This document shows, one piece after another, positions 11,031 through 22,680 of a stretch of DNA of 48,344 bases. The stretch lies in NCBI GenBank assembly GCA_024220525.1, contig JAMYWO010000021.1:204294-252637 (forward strand), written 5' to 3'. Origin of the DNA: Cochliopodium minus (taxonomy: Eukaryota; Discosea; Himatismenida; Cochliopodiidae). Below the pieces are notes generated by a model, which was not told where the DNA came from, did no database searches, and was given only the letters and a program-made list of their open reading frames with translations. Numbering within the stretch: the first letter of the stretch is position 1; every line of letters begins with the position of its first letter. A program made the translations under genes and the position numbers.

Positions 11031-12029
11031 TCAATTATATACTCTTTTCTCAAAAGTGCTCACAGTGGTTCCACAATCAGGACATTTAAGAGAAGAATTC
11101 ATCATAGATTGGGTCTTGATACAATAATAACAAAAAGTATGATTACAGTTGGTTTGGTAAGGAGAGGTTACTTCATTAGAACAAATGGAGCAAATTTCTT
11201 GTTGTTCATTGTTATTTTTGTCAGAAGATTCACTCTTAGCAGAAGATTTTCTACTCAAAGAAAAGTTTCTCACAAAAAAAGATTTGATTCCCTCAAAATT
11301 AATCAAAGGAACAGCAACAAGTAAAAACTCTGTGAAACCATGCCAAACCAATTGTCTGTTCATATACTCAAAGTTCAAAGACTTTGAAATGTTTTTAGTG
11401 TTATAAACCAATCTCATTCCCAAAATTCTAGTAATTAGAGAAACATACTTTGATTCATAGAAGAATATGATAAAGTTAAGCATGACAAGAGACTTGTAGA
11501 TTTTTTCCAATTTTGTCATCCAATCACTTGCTCTTTTCTTCCAACTTGTGTTGGGTCTTTGTGCCCAGTTTTGTTTGATCGCAAAAAAATTCAATCTCTC
11601 CCAAAACCATTTGCCAAAGATTGTAAATAGAGCCAAGCATATTTTCTGCCATGCTTTCAGTTTTTTGTTGGACGAATAATTATCGATATACATCAAATTT
11701 TGTAATTTTTGTCCATAACTTGAATCTGTATCGTATATTGATAGTTTGAATAGAATCAGATTGAGGATTGCATTTATTTCTGGCTTATATTCTGTCAATA
11801 TTCCCTTCTTGAAAAATTTGAAGCATTTAAAGAGCTGTGCTTGTAATAATGAAAAAACTTCTTCATCCAATGCCATTGAATCTAATTGATTTGCTTTTTG
11901 AATCAATATATCTTGTTTTGGCAAACCTGTCTTCTTCAATTCCTGTTGATAGGATTTCAATATTGGAAGTGCTTTTTCATAATCATTCATCCAAAATGGT
12001 TTATTTGGCTTAAAATTATCATTATTCAT
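11031..12029 (-). CDS. pex2: Peroxin-2 (RING-type peroxisomal E3 ubiquitin ligase)
   Basis: A single-exon gene of 332 codons, unusual here because most neighbours are spliced. The N-terminal RVNQLD-type motif of Pex2 appears as KANQLDSMALDEEVFSLLQ. A hydrophobic, Trp/Phe-rich membrane region follows, and a C-terminal RING finger ICSICSNE...CNHTFCYYC...CPDCG. With Pex10 and Pex12, Pex2 forms the peroxisomal membrane ligase that ubiquitinates the Pex5 import receptor for recycling. Length and domain order agree with the family. The start at 12029 (MNNDNFKPNKP) is preferred to an in-frame ATG at 12182, because the extra 51 residues are A/T-leader-like and overlap the divergent gene's start. It is divergently paired with the FAD monooxygenase, 115 bp between starts. 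Confidence 0.9.
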   Translation of the reverse strand: MNNDNFKPNKPFWMNDYEKALPILKSYQQELKKTGLPKQDILIQKANQLDSMALDEEVFSLLQAQLFKCFKFFKKGILTEYKPEINAILNLILFKLSIYDTDSSYGQKLQNLMYIDNYSSNKKLKAWQKICLALFTIFGKWFWERLNFFAIKQNWAQRPNTSWKKRASDWMTKLEKIYKSLVMLNFIIFFYESKYVSLITRILGMRLVYNTKNISKSLNFEYMNRQLVWHGFTEFLLVAVPLINFEGIKSFFVRNFSLSRKSSAKSESSDKNNNEQQEICSICSNEVTSPYQTNCNHTFCYYCIKTQSMMNSSLKCPDCGTTVSTFEKRVYN

Positions 12030-12144
12030 ATTGATTTGGTTAATTAACAAATCCCAAACAAATAATCTGTTTCTTTTTTTTTTTTTCACTGATATATAAT
12101 ATAAAAAAATATTGAAGTTATACTCACCAAAGCATAAAGTAGAG

Positions 12145-14746
12145 ATGTTAAAATATACATTTAAATCAAAGAAGTTTTTCAAATTCCAATTGTTGAGAAA
12201 TTATGCCATCAAGATATCTCCCTCCAACCAAAATGTAAGCTCAGATAATATCTCAAATATCCAATCATCAAATATAAGAACCATGATACATGGATCAGAC
12301 ATATCTGGTAAAAAAAATTTCAATAATACCATCTTTTTCTCAAAATATTAAATAAAATGAATTATAGGTCTTGTATGTGGTAATATAATGTTTAAAATGT
12401 AGAGATGATTTCATTTTTTTCAATCATCATATTTTATAGGATTGTCATTCTTGGAGAATGGTGTTCCTGTAAATATAACTGATACCAAATATGAACCAAC
12501 AGGTAAAAAAAAAAATAAAAATAAATATACATTTAACAATGAAAATCAAATCTATTAAAAAGAGATTTCATTGAAAACCAAATAGTGGAAAATTTATTTC
12601 TTTAAAACGAGATAATCTTGAATGAAAAAAAATTATATTCGATTACATAAAGACATATCATATTCTCATGCCGTGAAATATTATAGATTATAATAGTACC
12701 TTACCAAACAATAAATTAAAAATCACCAAGATAATAAAAGTGAATAATAATTAATTCAGAAATTAAATTGATTAAAATTGAAATGACTTGAACCAATCAA
12801 AATTTTTTTTATAAAAGACAACATCGTTTTACCACCAAGTGCAACAAGAATATTAGAAAAGTTAGGAGTACAAGAAGAAATAACAAAAAAAGGAGAAATC
12901 TTGAAAAAACACTCTGTCTTCAACGACAAAGGAAAGAAATTCGGAGAAATCGATCTCGTTTCTTTAAGCCAAAAATACAATGCCCCTTTTGTAGGGGTTC
13001 AAGAAAAGTTTGTCATCAATGCTCTCAAGAAAAAACTTACCAACAAATATGGAAACGCTCTCAAAGTAAAAAAAAATATATATCAGTTAATAATAATTAC
13101 CATCATATTTCTTTTGTATCAAATCCCAAAATAAATTTATAAAAATTTTTTCATTTTAACTCTTTGTTGGAATTGAATTTTAAATATGTAATGCATCCAA
13201 CAAAACTTTATCACCAACACACAAAAAAATTTTTAAATTGATTTTTTTTTTGTTTATTTATCTTGACAAACATATTTTCCAAAAAGATTCTTATTTTTTA
13301 TTGTCTTAAATTTTTTATGGACCAAAAATCACGTTTGATTTTTTTTAATTCAAAATATAAAACTAAATAAAACATAAGTTTTAAAATCTAAAAAAAAAAA
13401 TGATTAAAAAAAAAAAATACTTTAAAAAAAGGCACAAGCATCAATCATTAAAAGACAAGAAGGAAGATTCCTAACCTTCATGAACGACGGCAAAGTGAAA
13501 GGGAGCGACCTCGTGATCATCTCAGACGGACAAGAATCAGAAATACGCAAAACACTTCTCCCAGAATTAGACAAGAGTCTCAAGTTGAAGGTGGCAGGGT
13601 ATGAATATTGGTCTGCTTTGATCCCTACCCCTCCTCATTTTGAGAGAGGTGTTTCTTTTGAGTTTTGGGGTCCGAACAAACGTATGTTCGTTGTTGATGT
13701 TGGTGGTGGCTTTCTTCATGTTGCTGGCACTTTGCAGAATCTTCAGTATGATATTGCCAAGGCCATGGTTCCTGGTAAAAATTCAAATTTTATTTTTTGT
13801 ATTATTTTTTATTTTTATTTATTATTTTATACTTTTTAATTTTTAATTTTTAATTTTTATTAATTTTAATTTTATTAATTTTATTTTTTACTTTAGTTTT
13901 TTATTTTTTTTACCTATTATTAATTTAATATTTGGTTTTTATTTATTATTTATTTTTATTTTTAATATTTTATTTTACTTTTTACTTTTATACTTTTTAT
14001 TCATATTTTTTATTTTCATTAATTTTGTATTTGTATTTATTGTAACTTTATTTTTTTGTTTTATACTTTTTATTTATTGTTGTAACTTTGGTTTTTAAAA
14101 AATAAAAATTTTTTTTAAAAAAAATTAGGAATGAAGGAATTGAAAAGATTTTCAAACATTTTTGCAGTGGATTTTAAGAACAAAGAACTCAAAGACATTT
14201 TTGAATACTGTGAAAGAAACAAAGAGCAAAAAGCAGTGTATGTCGCTTACCCTGGTGTAAGATTAAACTCTTACGATGACTTTCCTACCACTGTCTACAA
14301 AGATGGTGCTGTTTTAATTGGTGAATCTGCTCACACTCTCTATCCTCCGTACGGTTTTGTAAATTAATTTTTTTTTTTTTTTATTATTATTTTTTATTTC
14401 ATTTTTTATTTTTTTAATTTTTAATTTTTAATTTTTAATTTTTTATAATTAATAATTATTTACTTTTTAGAACGAATCATTGGGTATTGAAGATGGTTAC
14501 TTGCTCGCTAAATCATTCTCAGATAAAGATTCTTACAACAACATAGAAAACAATCTTAAAAAGTACGAAGATTCTCGTAAAAACAGAATCCTCACCATAG
14601 CCAAAATGTCTTTGACTGAACATTTTTTGTCTACCAAAAGAAAACTTGCTTTCATTAATCAAATCAAGTTGATGTATAATAAGAGCTCTTCTCTTTTAAA
14701 GAGCAGATACACAAAGTTGATTGAATTTCAAAATAACTTTCCTTAA
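12145..14746 (+). CDS. FAD-dependent monooxygenase (UbiH/salicylate-hydroxylase-like), possibly mitochondrial
   Basis: Seven exons: 12145-12307, 12368-12379, 12440-12502, 12818-13065, 13432-13774, 14129-14358 and 14471-14746. The N-terminus (MLKYTFKSKKFFKFQLLRNY) is basic and amphipathic, like a mitochondrial presequence. The FAD-binding Rossmann motif is rebuilt only if a 12-nt exon is included (HGSDISGLVCGLSFLENG). The second glycine of GxGxxG is Asp. The family's second motif is DLVIISDGQESEIRK, and the ribityl-binding motif is GAVLIGESAHTLYPPYGF with IEDGYLLAKSF after it; Glu replaces the usual Asp of GDAAH. The enzyme class hydroxylates aromatic or similar substrates with NAD(P)H and O2. 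The substrate cannot be deduced. The intron at 13775-14128 is a long T/A simple-sequence tract. Confidence 0.8.
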
Positions 14747-14861
14747 AAAATAAAAAAAAAAAACTAAAAAATTTTTTTAAATTATTAAACTTTATTATTT
14801 CTCAAAAAAAAAAAAAAATAAATGTGTTTTCTGTACAAATTTTTTTTTTTTTTTATTTTCG

Positions 14862-17746
14862 TTATTTTTTGACATCATTATTTTTTTTAAATAATTTTCC
14901 CAAATGATGTCCACAAGAAAAATACAAAACAAGCGGAAGAAAAAGAGCTGAATACCATAGGATAGTGTTGTCCTCCTGATAAATTAATATTTTGTTAGTT
15001 TATTTATTTAAGAAAACATAGGTTTACTTTTTGAATCCGAGAAATGATTTCAAATGATAAAGTAAAATTTAAAAAAAAATTGGTAAATTACCTGCAAGTA
15101 AAAAACCAACAATGGTTGGTGTCAAAGATCTAGCAATGGAACCAACAGAATCAACAAATCTTTTAAAAAGAATAAGTAAAAATAAAACAAAGTTTTGTTA
15201 GCTAATTTTTTTTTTTGTTTACCCCAACACTGTCCCAAACTTTTTGGTAGATTTTGTTGCCATTGATACAACTGTAGTTTCGATTATCCCTCTGCAAATC
15301 TGGATTGGAACCAAAAGACTCAAAATTACAACAAAACTTGTCGTGAAAGAATAAAACTAAAAAAATAAATAATAAAAAAATAATAAATATTAAATGATAA
15401 TAAAAATATAAAAATATGATTACAAAAACTGAAAATCCCAATAATGCAGAAGTATAAATCAATAATTGTAATTCACTATTTGACCAAAAAAAAAGGTGAA
15501 AAAAAATAATAAAAAAGAACAATAAAAAAGAATAATTATTTTACCCAAAATAAGATATGGCACGGGAGACAGCAAATCTTTGAGTGAGAGTGCTTAAACA
15601 AGAAATGTATGTCCACATGAAACCATTCAACTTTGGTGTAAGCTTCAAGTGATCTAAGAAAAAAAAAAAATGAAAAAAAAAATAATTTAAAAATAATTTA
15701 AAAATAAAAAATTTAATATAAAAATTTAAAAATAAAATAAAAAATTAAAAATTTAAAAAATTTTTACCACGAGAAAAAATAGAAAAGGATTCGATGAAAG
15801 AGACAGAAGCAAAAGAAGACAAAAGATGAAGAAACAAAATATAATACACTCTAGACTGTCCCAAAGTATCAGCACCCATATCAGCAATGTCATCCGTTTT
15901 CTTAGGGTCTACATGAAAAGAGATAGGAGGTAAAAAAAGAGTTTCTTTGTTCTCTTTATCAATACCATTACTATCATTTGTAATGTTGGTAGTATTATTG
16001 TTAGTGTTGTTATTGTTATTGTTATTTATGTTGTTTATGTTGTTTGAGGTGTTGTTTTCACTTTCTTGTGTTTCTGTTTTCGCGTTTTTTCTTTTGACGC
16101 TTTCTGTTGTGTTTGGGTCTTCGATGCTCATTCCGTTTTTAGTAGGTTGTATTGTGCTCAACTGGATTGATTCTGTTGATCTTTTTTTTTTTTAATTTTA
16201 ATAAAAGTAAATAATTTTTTGATTTGAATTAAATTTTTTGTTTTATTTTATTAATTTTTTTCATTTTTTACCCTATTTTAATTGTTTCAGGAGGGACCAA
16301 AAAGCAATAAGAAATGATTAACTCTAACAAGAAAATGAATGATGCCAAAAAAGCAGGAATGTACATGTCATACGCAGACAAATATCCACCTTTAAAAATT
16401 ATAATAAATATAAATAAACAAAAAAAATAAATTAAAATAAATCGATTAAAAAATAATTTATTACTGAATAATTTTTCATTGAAAGATTTTTTCCTAAATA
16501 TTTTTTTTTTTACCAATAGTTGGTCCAAGCATGAAAGCAAATCCTATCACAGATCTCATGTAAGAAAGTTCTGCTGTTCTTTTTGTGTTAGTTGTCACGT
16601 CAGAAATGTATGCATCTTTCAAATTAAAAATTAGCTAAAAATAATTTGCAAAATAAAAAAAAAAAATAATAAAATAATTGAAAATAATTGACAATATTTG
16701 AAAATAAAAAAAAAAAATTTTTACTTGCTATAGTGTTGGTTTGTTTCAGAAGACCAATAATTACTCTGCTTATTATTAAGACCAATGCAGTGTTGGACAA
16801 TCCAACCAAAAAATAACCTGTAAAAAAAAAAGTAAATGAATAATTAGTAAAAAAAAAAAAATTTTTATTTTTACTGAACATGGATGCAACAACTGACAAA
16901 TAAATAAATAATTTTCTTCCGTATTGATCTGCATATTTCCCAACTGTACAAAAAAAAAAAAAATTGTAATTAATTTTATTTTTCTTTAATTAGTAAAGTG
17001 GGGGTTTTTTTTACTTATCGGCCCTTTTCAAAGTTTTAAATTGTTAGTTTAGTTGAAAAAAAAAAGATGATAATGTGTTTTTTTTTTTACCTCCGATCAA
17101 CTGACAAACACCTTAGTTAATGTAAAAAAAGATAAGTAATTAAAAAAGATTTTTTTTTAACATTCCTTAACATTTATCTTTTTTTTAATTACTTAAAATT
17201 AATTACCAAAAGCAGTTCCCAGAACACCATATGTTTGATTTGACATCCCAACCCTAAAGAATTGTTTGTTTAAAGATTTTTTTTTTTGTGGTTTATGTTT
17301 TTGTTTTTACTTTTTAGCATAGTATGGGAGAAGTGGTACAACAAGACTGAAAAAAAAAAGAGATTAAAATTAATTTTGGTTAAATTTCATTTCATTAGAA
17401 AAACCTTTGAAAAAGTTTCAATTGAAAAAAAAAAAAAGTTTTATTTTATTTATAAAAGAGAAATGCAAGTCTTATAAATTATGTTATATGATTTCATTTT
17501 TAAATGAAAGATGCCATTTTTAAATTGAGGAGATATTATTTGTTTATTAGGAAAGTAAAAGGAGAATTAATTATTATTCATCAAAATGATGAAAATTGAC
17601 TTCTATCTTATTCTATTCTAATCTTAAAATACTTCTATTTTTATATACCTCACTGCCAACATATCCAAAAATATAACAATATTCATCACTTTCAATGATC
17701 TGGTTCTTATTGCATCCAAATCGTTTTGATCGTCGAATTTATCCAT
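14862..17746 (-). CDS. Major facilitator superfamily transporter (TetA/MFSD-like)
   Basis: At least a dozen exons separated by short A/T introns. The protein begins MDKFDDQNDLDAIRTRSL and then runs through helices: MNIVIFLDMLAV, LVVPLLPYYAK, YFLVGLSNTALVLIISRVII, RSVIGFAFMLGPTIGGYLSA and IPAFLASFIFLLELIISYCF. A cytosolic Asn/Thr-rich loop follows (16161-15900, with a run of Asn). Second-half helices include YYILFLHLLSSFASVSFIES, TSALLGFSVF, SFVVILSLLVPIQICRGIIE, RSLTPTIVGFLL and TILWYSALFLPLVLYF. GPxxGGYLS and RGIIETTVVSMATKSTKK are typical of drug:H+ antiporter-like MFS proteins. In the exon at 15227-15360 the real frame differs from the longest unspliced frame. Substrate unknown. It converges on the monooxygenase gene with a 115-bp spacer. 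Confidence 0.75.
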
Positions 17747-18284
17747 GTCTTTTTTTTTTTTATTTTTCACTTGATAGATGAGGTGTATATTGGTTAAAAT
17801 TTGAAAGGTATCAATTGTGAGTTTATTTTCATGATAATTATTGGGAAATTTTTCATTACTTTTCATTAATGGACTAAATAGGAGATATCTTTGATATTAA
17901 ATCCAATAATGAATATCTTTATGTTCAATAAAATTCCTTATCAATTTTTTTTTTTTTTTTCGGATAATTTTATTTCAAAAGATTGATCTAGTTTTCATAT
18001 AAAAAAACAATTATTTCAATAAAAAGGTCAATAAATTATAAAATTCTAAAGGAAAACCAGTCTACTTTACATAACATAAAATTTCAAACTCTTTACTAGA
18101 ATTTTTTTTAAAAAAATTTTTGTGTTACAAACTCTGGGGCATTGTTATTTACATTGATTAATAAAAAATTAATTGTTAAAAATAAAAAATGGATAAAAAA
18201 TTGAGTTCAAGAAACAAAGATAAGTTTAAAATAGCTCCATAAAACCATCCCAAAAAAAAAAAATTGATTTTCTTTTTAAAGGGA
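17747..18284. other. Divergent intergenic region
   Basis: About 540 bp of A/T-rich DNA between the start codons of the MFS transporter and the nucleoside hydrolase. It has homopolymer T and A runs but no recognisable gene, RNA or specific motif. It presumably carries both promoters. Confidence 0.5.
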
Positions 18285-19510
18285 ATGGAAAACGATGAAG
18301 AATCTTATCATAAATATCAATTCGAAGATCTTGAGAAATTAGCAAAAAGATTTGAGAATTCAGTTGATGAAAATGCAGAATACTTCAATTTCGAGAAAGA
18401 TGAGAGCGAAGAAAAAATGGATGTGTGCGTAGATATGGAAACAGGAGATCCTGATGATTATATTGCACTATTATTCCTAATGTCACATCCAAAAGTAAAA
18501 TTAAAAAAAATTGAAAAAAAATTGAGAAAAATGTTGGAAATCCAATTTTCTTTTTGTTTATCTTTTTAGGTTCAACTAAGATGTGTTACTCTACTTCCTG
18601 GTTCCAATAAACAAGTGTCGTTGATAAACAAAACTTTTGAGTATTTAAAGAGGGAGGAGATATTGGTGGGAGCGATGGGAGGAGATCAAGATTTGAGTGC
18701 AAACTTCTACAAGTCTGTCCCTTTTAAATGGAGTGAAGAAAAACCAACGATGACTCCATCTGAAGCTCTATCAAAAACATTCAAAGATTATCCTGACTCT
18801 GTTTTGATAACAGGTGCTCCAGTAATTTTTACACACTTATTTTTTAAAAGCTTTCACAAGTTAATTTATTAAATTTTTTTTCAAAGTTGAAAAACATTAA
18901 GAAATTTATGGAGGATCATAAAGATGTTATAATCAAAAAAGCTTTTTTTCAGGGAGGATTTTGTGGAGTGAACATTGTCAAACCAGAGAACCGATTAAAT
19001 AAGTTTTTGCACTTAATAAGTTGTCCAACTTGTAATTTTACAAAATATTTTTATCTTTTAAATAGTAATTTTAAAAAAGGGAATTTTGGGGGAGACTTAA
19101 AAGCAGCTGACTTTGTGATAAACACAGACAGAATCTTAGAAAAACATTATATCTCCAAAAATGTTTGCCATGGAGTAAATTACAATGAACAAACACATAT
19201 TGAATTTGGCAAAAATCTAGATAAGAATAACAAGCCCCTCCTGTTAATTTATGAGTTAATGGATAAAAGAAATAAAAGTAAAATGTTGCATGACCCTTTA
19301 TGTTGTGCAACTGCTATAGACAAATCCATTCTTACTTTTTCTAGAGTGGACATTCATTATAGAAAAAAAAAACCTTCTGGCTTCTATTCTGTTCCTTCTA
19401 AAACTTCAAATAATTACATTAGTGTTGCAGTTGACAAAAATGCTTTTTTTGATATTTTTTATGGAAAAAAATTGAAAAATAGTGACGAAGGGAAAGAAGA
19501 AAAAAAATAA
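18285..19510 (+). CDS. Inosine/uridine-preferring nucleoside hydrolase family protein
   Basis: Four introns: 18495-18569, 18822-18886, 19032-19079 and one earlier junction type shared with neighbours is absent, so three are certain and the list given is the complete set I see. The N-terminal active-site motif is CVDMETGDPDDYIALLFLMS, the DxDxGxDD Ca2+/ribose-binding signature with Glu for the second Asp. Then come VQLRCVTLLPGS, SVLITGAP, CPTWNFGGD (after removing a 48-nt intron), ISKNVCHGVNYN and MLHDPLCCATAID, which supplies the family's His-Asp pair. The C-terminus has AFFDIFYGKKL and a Lys/Glu-rich tail. The family cleaves the N-glycosidic bond of ribonucleosides for purine/pyrimidine salvage, probably in the cytosol as no targeting signal is seen. 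Family membership is firm; substrate preference is not known. Confidence 0.85.
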
Positions 19511-19581
19511 AAAATTATTTGTGATCTAAAAAATTTTTATACAAAAGTTTATTAAATTAACAATTCAAGAGTTTAGTTGAT

Positions 19582-21451
19582 CTATCCCAAGAATTTAAAC
19601 AAAGAAAAAATGAACCCTTGAACATAGTTCAGATTACTTACTTCTTCTTTCATACTGTAATTAGTAGGAGGAACGGTGAGGATAGGACTAAATAAAAGAG
19701 CCAAGTTGTTGAGACCCATTTTTGTTTTTTTGACGACAGTTTCTTCTTCGAATGAAACAAAGAAAGAGGAAAGTTTTTTACATATAAAAAGAGCTTCTGG
19801 TTCCAGTTTTAAGCAATACTTTTCAATGGTAGATTCTTCAAAACTATTCAGATTAATTATTTCCTCATAATTAAGCAATGATGGCTTTAGTTTCTCCAAA
19901 ACTCCTTTCAGTATATTTGCAGGGACATTAGGATCTAAAATTTTTAAAAATTAAAAAAAATTAAAATAAAGAATGAAACTAGAAAAATACCTAGAGTGTT
20001 ATTCAAATTAATTTTTCCTTTTTCCATGAAATCATTTACTATATCATCTCTAGTCATTTTTGATATGGATATTCTAAAGATTCCTTCAGTTTCTTTTCCT
20101 TTCAACTTTACAATTTCGTTGATTAGATCATTGATCACAGTGGTTTCTTTTCCATCGATGGTATAAAACAAATCAGATAATTCTAAAAATTCTCTTTTCT
20201 TCTTTTTCTTTGAGAACATATTTGAGAAAAATCCTTTTTTTGCCTCTTTTTTGACTAAAAAAGAAAATATGAAAATAAAAAGTCTATTATATTCTTTTAA
20301 ATAGAAATTTACTTTCTCCAAGAACAAGTTTCCTATTTTCAAAGTTATCCAAAATTTTATCCAACTCTGCTTTGCAACTCGAAGCTCTTTCAAGTAAATT
20401 ATTTACACCTTGAAAAAATTAAATCAAACAATTAAAAAATTTTTGGAAAAGTGTTTTTACTTTTATCATCATTCAAAGAGTTATTGTTAGAAATCCTTCT
20501 ATTTGTTGGGGAGCTGTTTGGGACACTTTGACTACTTTTTCTTTGACTAATGAAAGAAAGGATTTCGCTTTCTGCTTCCTTTGAATCTCTACTCTTGTTT
20601 TTATCGGAAGAAAATCTTTTTGTGCTTTTCCTTTGAGAAGGGGAAAAGGGGTTGGGAGGTAAGAATAAAGTTGCATTGCTGTTTTCTACTCCCTTGGAAC
20701 TTCTCTTTGTGTTTTCAACCAGATTGTTTCTAACAGAATGGGAAAATGTTTGGCTGATCGTTCTTTGGAATGAATTGGAATCAGAGCCATTCTTTGATGA
20801 ATTGTTATTTTCTATTCCATTTGATGTACCTTCTACAAAGATTTTGTTGTGAAGCTCAATGTAAGGATCTATAGTATTGATTTCTTCTACTATCGCATTT
20901 GATTTTCTATTCTCTATTTGATTCATTATCAAATCATTTCTGGTATTGATCTCATCTTCTATCACATTTGATTTTATATCTCCATTTTGTAGTGAAGGTG
21001 ATTTTTCATTTGCTCTTGATTGTTGATTTGTAATTATTTCTTGATGATTCAGAGAATTCTTCACAATTAAATTATTTGATTGTGGAGGAGATATTTCCTG
21101 TTCAATATTTCTTATTGGATATTTTGTATATCCTTCAATATTTCTTCTGAATCTTTCAAGATGTGATGTTTTGATGAAATATAGGAGATAGATCTGATTT
21201 CTATCTCTCCATTCTATAAAATTCTTTTTATAGCATAGAAATATCGTATTTGTATTTATTGGAGTATTAATCACAAGCGGATAATTACTTTTGTAATCCG
21301 CGAGAACCGTTAACCTCAATTTATTTTCTTCTTTGAAGATATACAGCATATTTTCATTTGTTTGATTCGGCATTTTCCATTCTTCGTTTGATTCATCGTA
21401 TTTCCAACAGTAGATTTGGCAATCATATAACAATGTCAAAGTTTTATCCAT
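19582..21451 (-). CDS. RhoGAP-domain protein with N-terminal PH/WH1-like region
   Basis: About four to five exons. The first exon (339-codon frame from 21451) begins with a beta-rich segment (LTLLYDCQIYCWKYDESNEE; then LRLTVLADYKSNYPLVINTP) that could be a divergent PH or WH1-type fold. A disordered Ser/Asn/Lys-rich linker follows, with basic stretches (QRKSTKRFSSDKNKSRDSK). After a short helical segment (NNLLERASSCKAELDKILDN) comes the GAP domain: INDLINEIVKLKGKETEGIF then RIS, carrying the arginine finger in GIFR, and KMGLNNLALLFSPIL, the KxxxNLAxxFxP helix. The domain accelerates GTP hydrolysis by Rho-family GTPases at the cytoskeleton. The Lys-containing LPEPL segment between these motifs is not well conserved, so the target GTPase and activity are uncertain. 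Confidence 0.7.
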
Positions 21452-21622
21452 CCTTGATTTTAATTTATTTAATTAATTTTAAAATTCAGATTCTTTAGTT
21501 CAAATTTTTTCCTTTTGAAAAAAAAAAATCAAAACAAATTTTATTTGATTTATCTTCCAGAGCACATTGATTAATTCTTGGACATTCAATTTGATTTAGG
21601 AAAATTTTTTTAAAAAAAAAAA

Positions 21623-21922
21623 ATGGAGAATCATAATCATCTTTTAACATCATTGCAATGTCCGATATGTCTATTGATTATGCAACATCATTGTATCCCT
21701 CAACATCCTGGAATTCTCCATCAATATCCACCTCAACAAATCATCCATCCCACAACAACAAATTATAAAACAAATGAAGAAAAGGATAATCAAGATAATG
21801 TAGATATAGAGGATGGAGAAGGAAATAATCAAATACATTTTGCAATGTCAGATGAAATGATGAAAAGATTTGCAGAAAATGAAATACGCAGAGAAGAAAG
21901 TAAAAAAAAAAAAGAATTTTAA
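21623..21922 (+). CDS. Small unknown protein with Cys/His-rich N-terminus
   Basis: A 99-codon single-exon frame starting MENHNHLLTSLQCPICLLIM. The CPIC pair is followed by QHHCIPQHPGILHQYPPQQI (His/Cys/Pro-rich), then an acidic linker, then a charged helix (AMSDEMMKRFAENEIRREES). I do not recognise the family. The codon choice and the divergent position 171 bp from the RhoGAP start fit a real gene. The acidic-then-helical C-terminus suggests a protein-interaction role, which is inference only. Confidence 0.45.
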   Translation: MENHNHLLTSLQCPICLLIMQHHCIPQHPGILHQYPPQQIIHPTTTNYKTNEEKDNQDNVDIEDGEGNNQIHFAMSDEMMKRFAENEIRREESKKKKEF

Positions 21923-22060
21923 TAGAGAGCATCAATTGCTATATCTATTATCAAATGATAATGATATCTGTCCTATTGATAAGATATAAATTCTATATAA
22001 TACATATTATCTCAATGATGCTTTGAACAAATTACCAATTTATTTAATCTTCTTCCATAA

Positions 22061-22294
22061 ATGAATATAGGAAAGAAAAGAAAGAAAAATCCACCCAAAA
22101 ATCCAAATAAAAATCAAATAGAAAAAGTTCAACCTAAAAAGAAAACCGATCCCAAAAAGAAATCAAGCTATATCAACAACTATGGCTTCAAAAATTACAA
22201 AAAGATAATGAAGATGGAGAAAAATATGGAAGTCAAGTACAAAGAAGAATTGAATAAAACAAAACCTGTAGATCTTGAGAACGAAATGAAATAA
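22061..22294 (+). CDS. Small Lys-rich hypothetical protein
   Basis: A 77-residue frame beginning MNIGKKRKKNPPKNPNKNQI. The first half is a Lys/Pro/Asn basic tract that could be a nucleolar or nuclear signal. The second half is a charged helix (NYKKIMKMEKNMEVKYKEEL). No family was recognised. In A-rich DNA such Lys/Asn frames can arise by chance, so coding status is uncertain. It lies downstream of the small Cys/His protein on the same strand. Confidence 0.35.
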   Translation: MNIGKKRKKNPPKNPNKNQIEKVQPKKKTDPKKKSSYINNYGFKNYKKIMKMEKNMEVKYKEELNKTKPVDLENEMK

Positions 22295-22680
22295 ACTATT
22301 TATTTTTGTAAAAAAAAAAAAAATTTTGTTAAACTCTTCTTTATAGATAAATTGTTTGGAGCTATTTAAATGATACCTTTTCAAAATGTTTGCTCAATAG
22401 ATTTAAAAGTTGTAAGTTTTAGTTTATTTAAACAAACTAAAAAGATTGATTTATTTAAGTTAAACCTGAAATTTTTTACTTGGAACTTTGATCTAACCTC
22501 AGAATTTGAAGTAAAAGCATCATATCTAATTCCTATCATTTTAATTTTTTTTCTCTATGAATACTTACAAAAAAAAAAAAATTGAATCCAAAAAAAAAAT
22601 TAGAGAAAAGAGATCAAATAAAATAGCATATCACTTCAATATCATTCCTATCTTCCTATCAAACTCAAATAAAATAAAAA
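22295..22680. other. Intergenic region upstream of Erv1
   Basis: About 390 bp of A/T-rich DNA. A 71-codon frame at 22370-22585 (Phe/Leu/Lys-rich) lacks convincing features and is not called. No RNA gene seen. Confidence 0.5.

Noticed and set aside
12030-12182. PEX2 start extended to 12182
   Set aside because: The extra 51 residues are A/T-leader-like, lack Pex2 similarity, and overlap the start of the divergent monooxygenase.
15202-15522. 106-residue frame with several hydrophobic stretches as an independent protein
   Set aside because: It is out of frame with the MFS exon, which reads SFVVILSLLVPIQICRGIIE in another frame and fits its neighbours.
21901-21940. A 26-28 nt intron that would extend the small Cys/His-rich protein
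   Set aside because: GTAAAA and TAG/AGAG occur, but introns in this window are about 45 nt or longer, and the unspliced frame ends naturally.
22370-22585. 71-codon Phe/Leu/Lys-rich frame as a gene
   Set aside because: Composition equals that of random A/T DNA; no start context, motif or intron structure.
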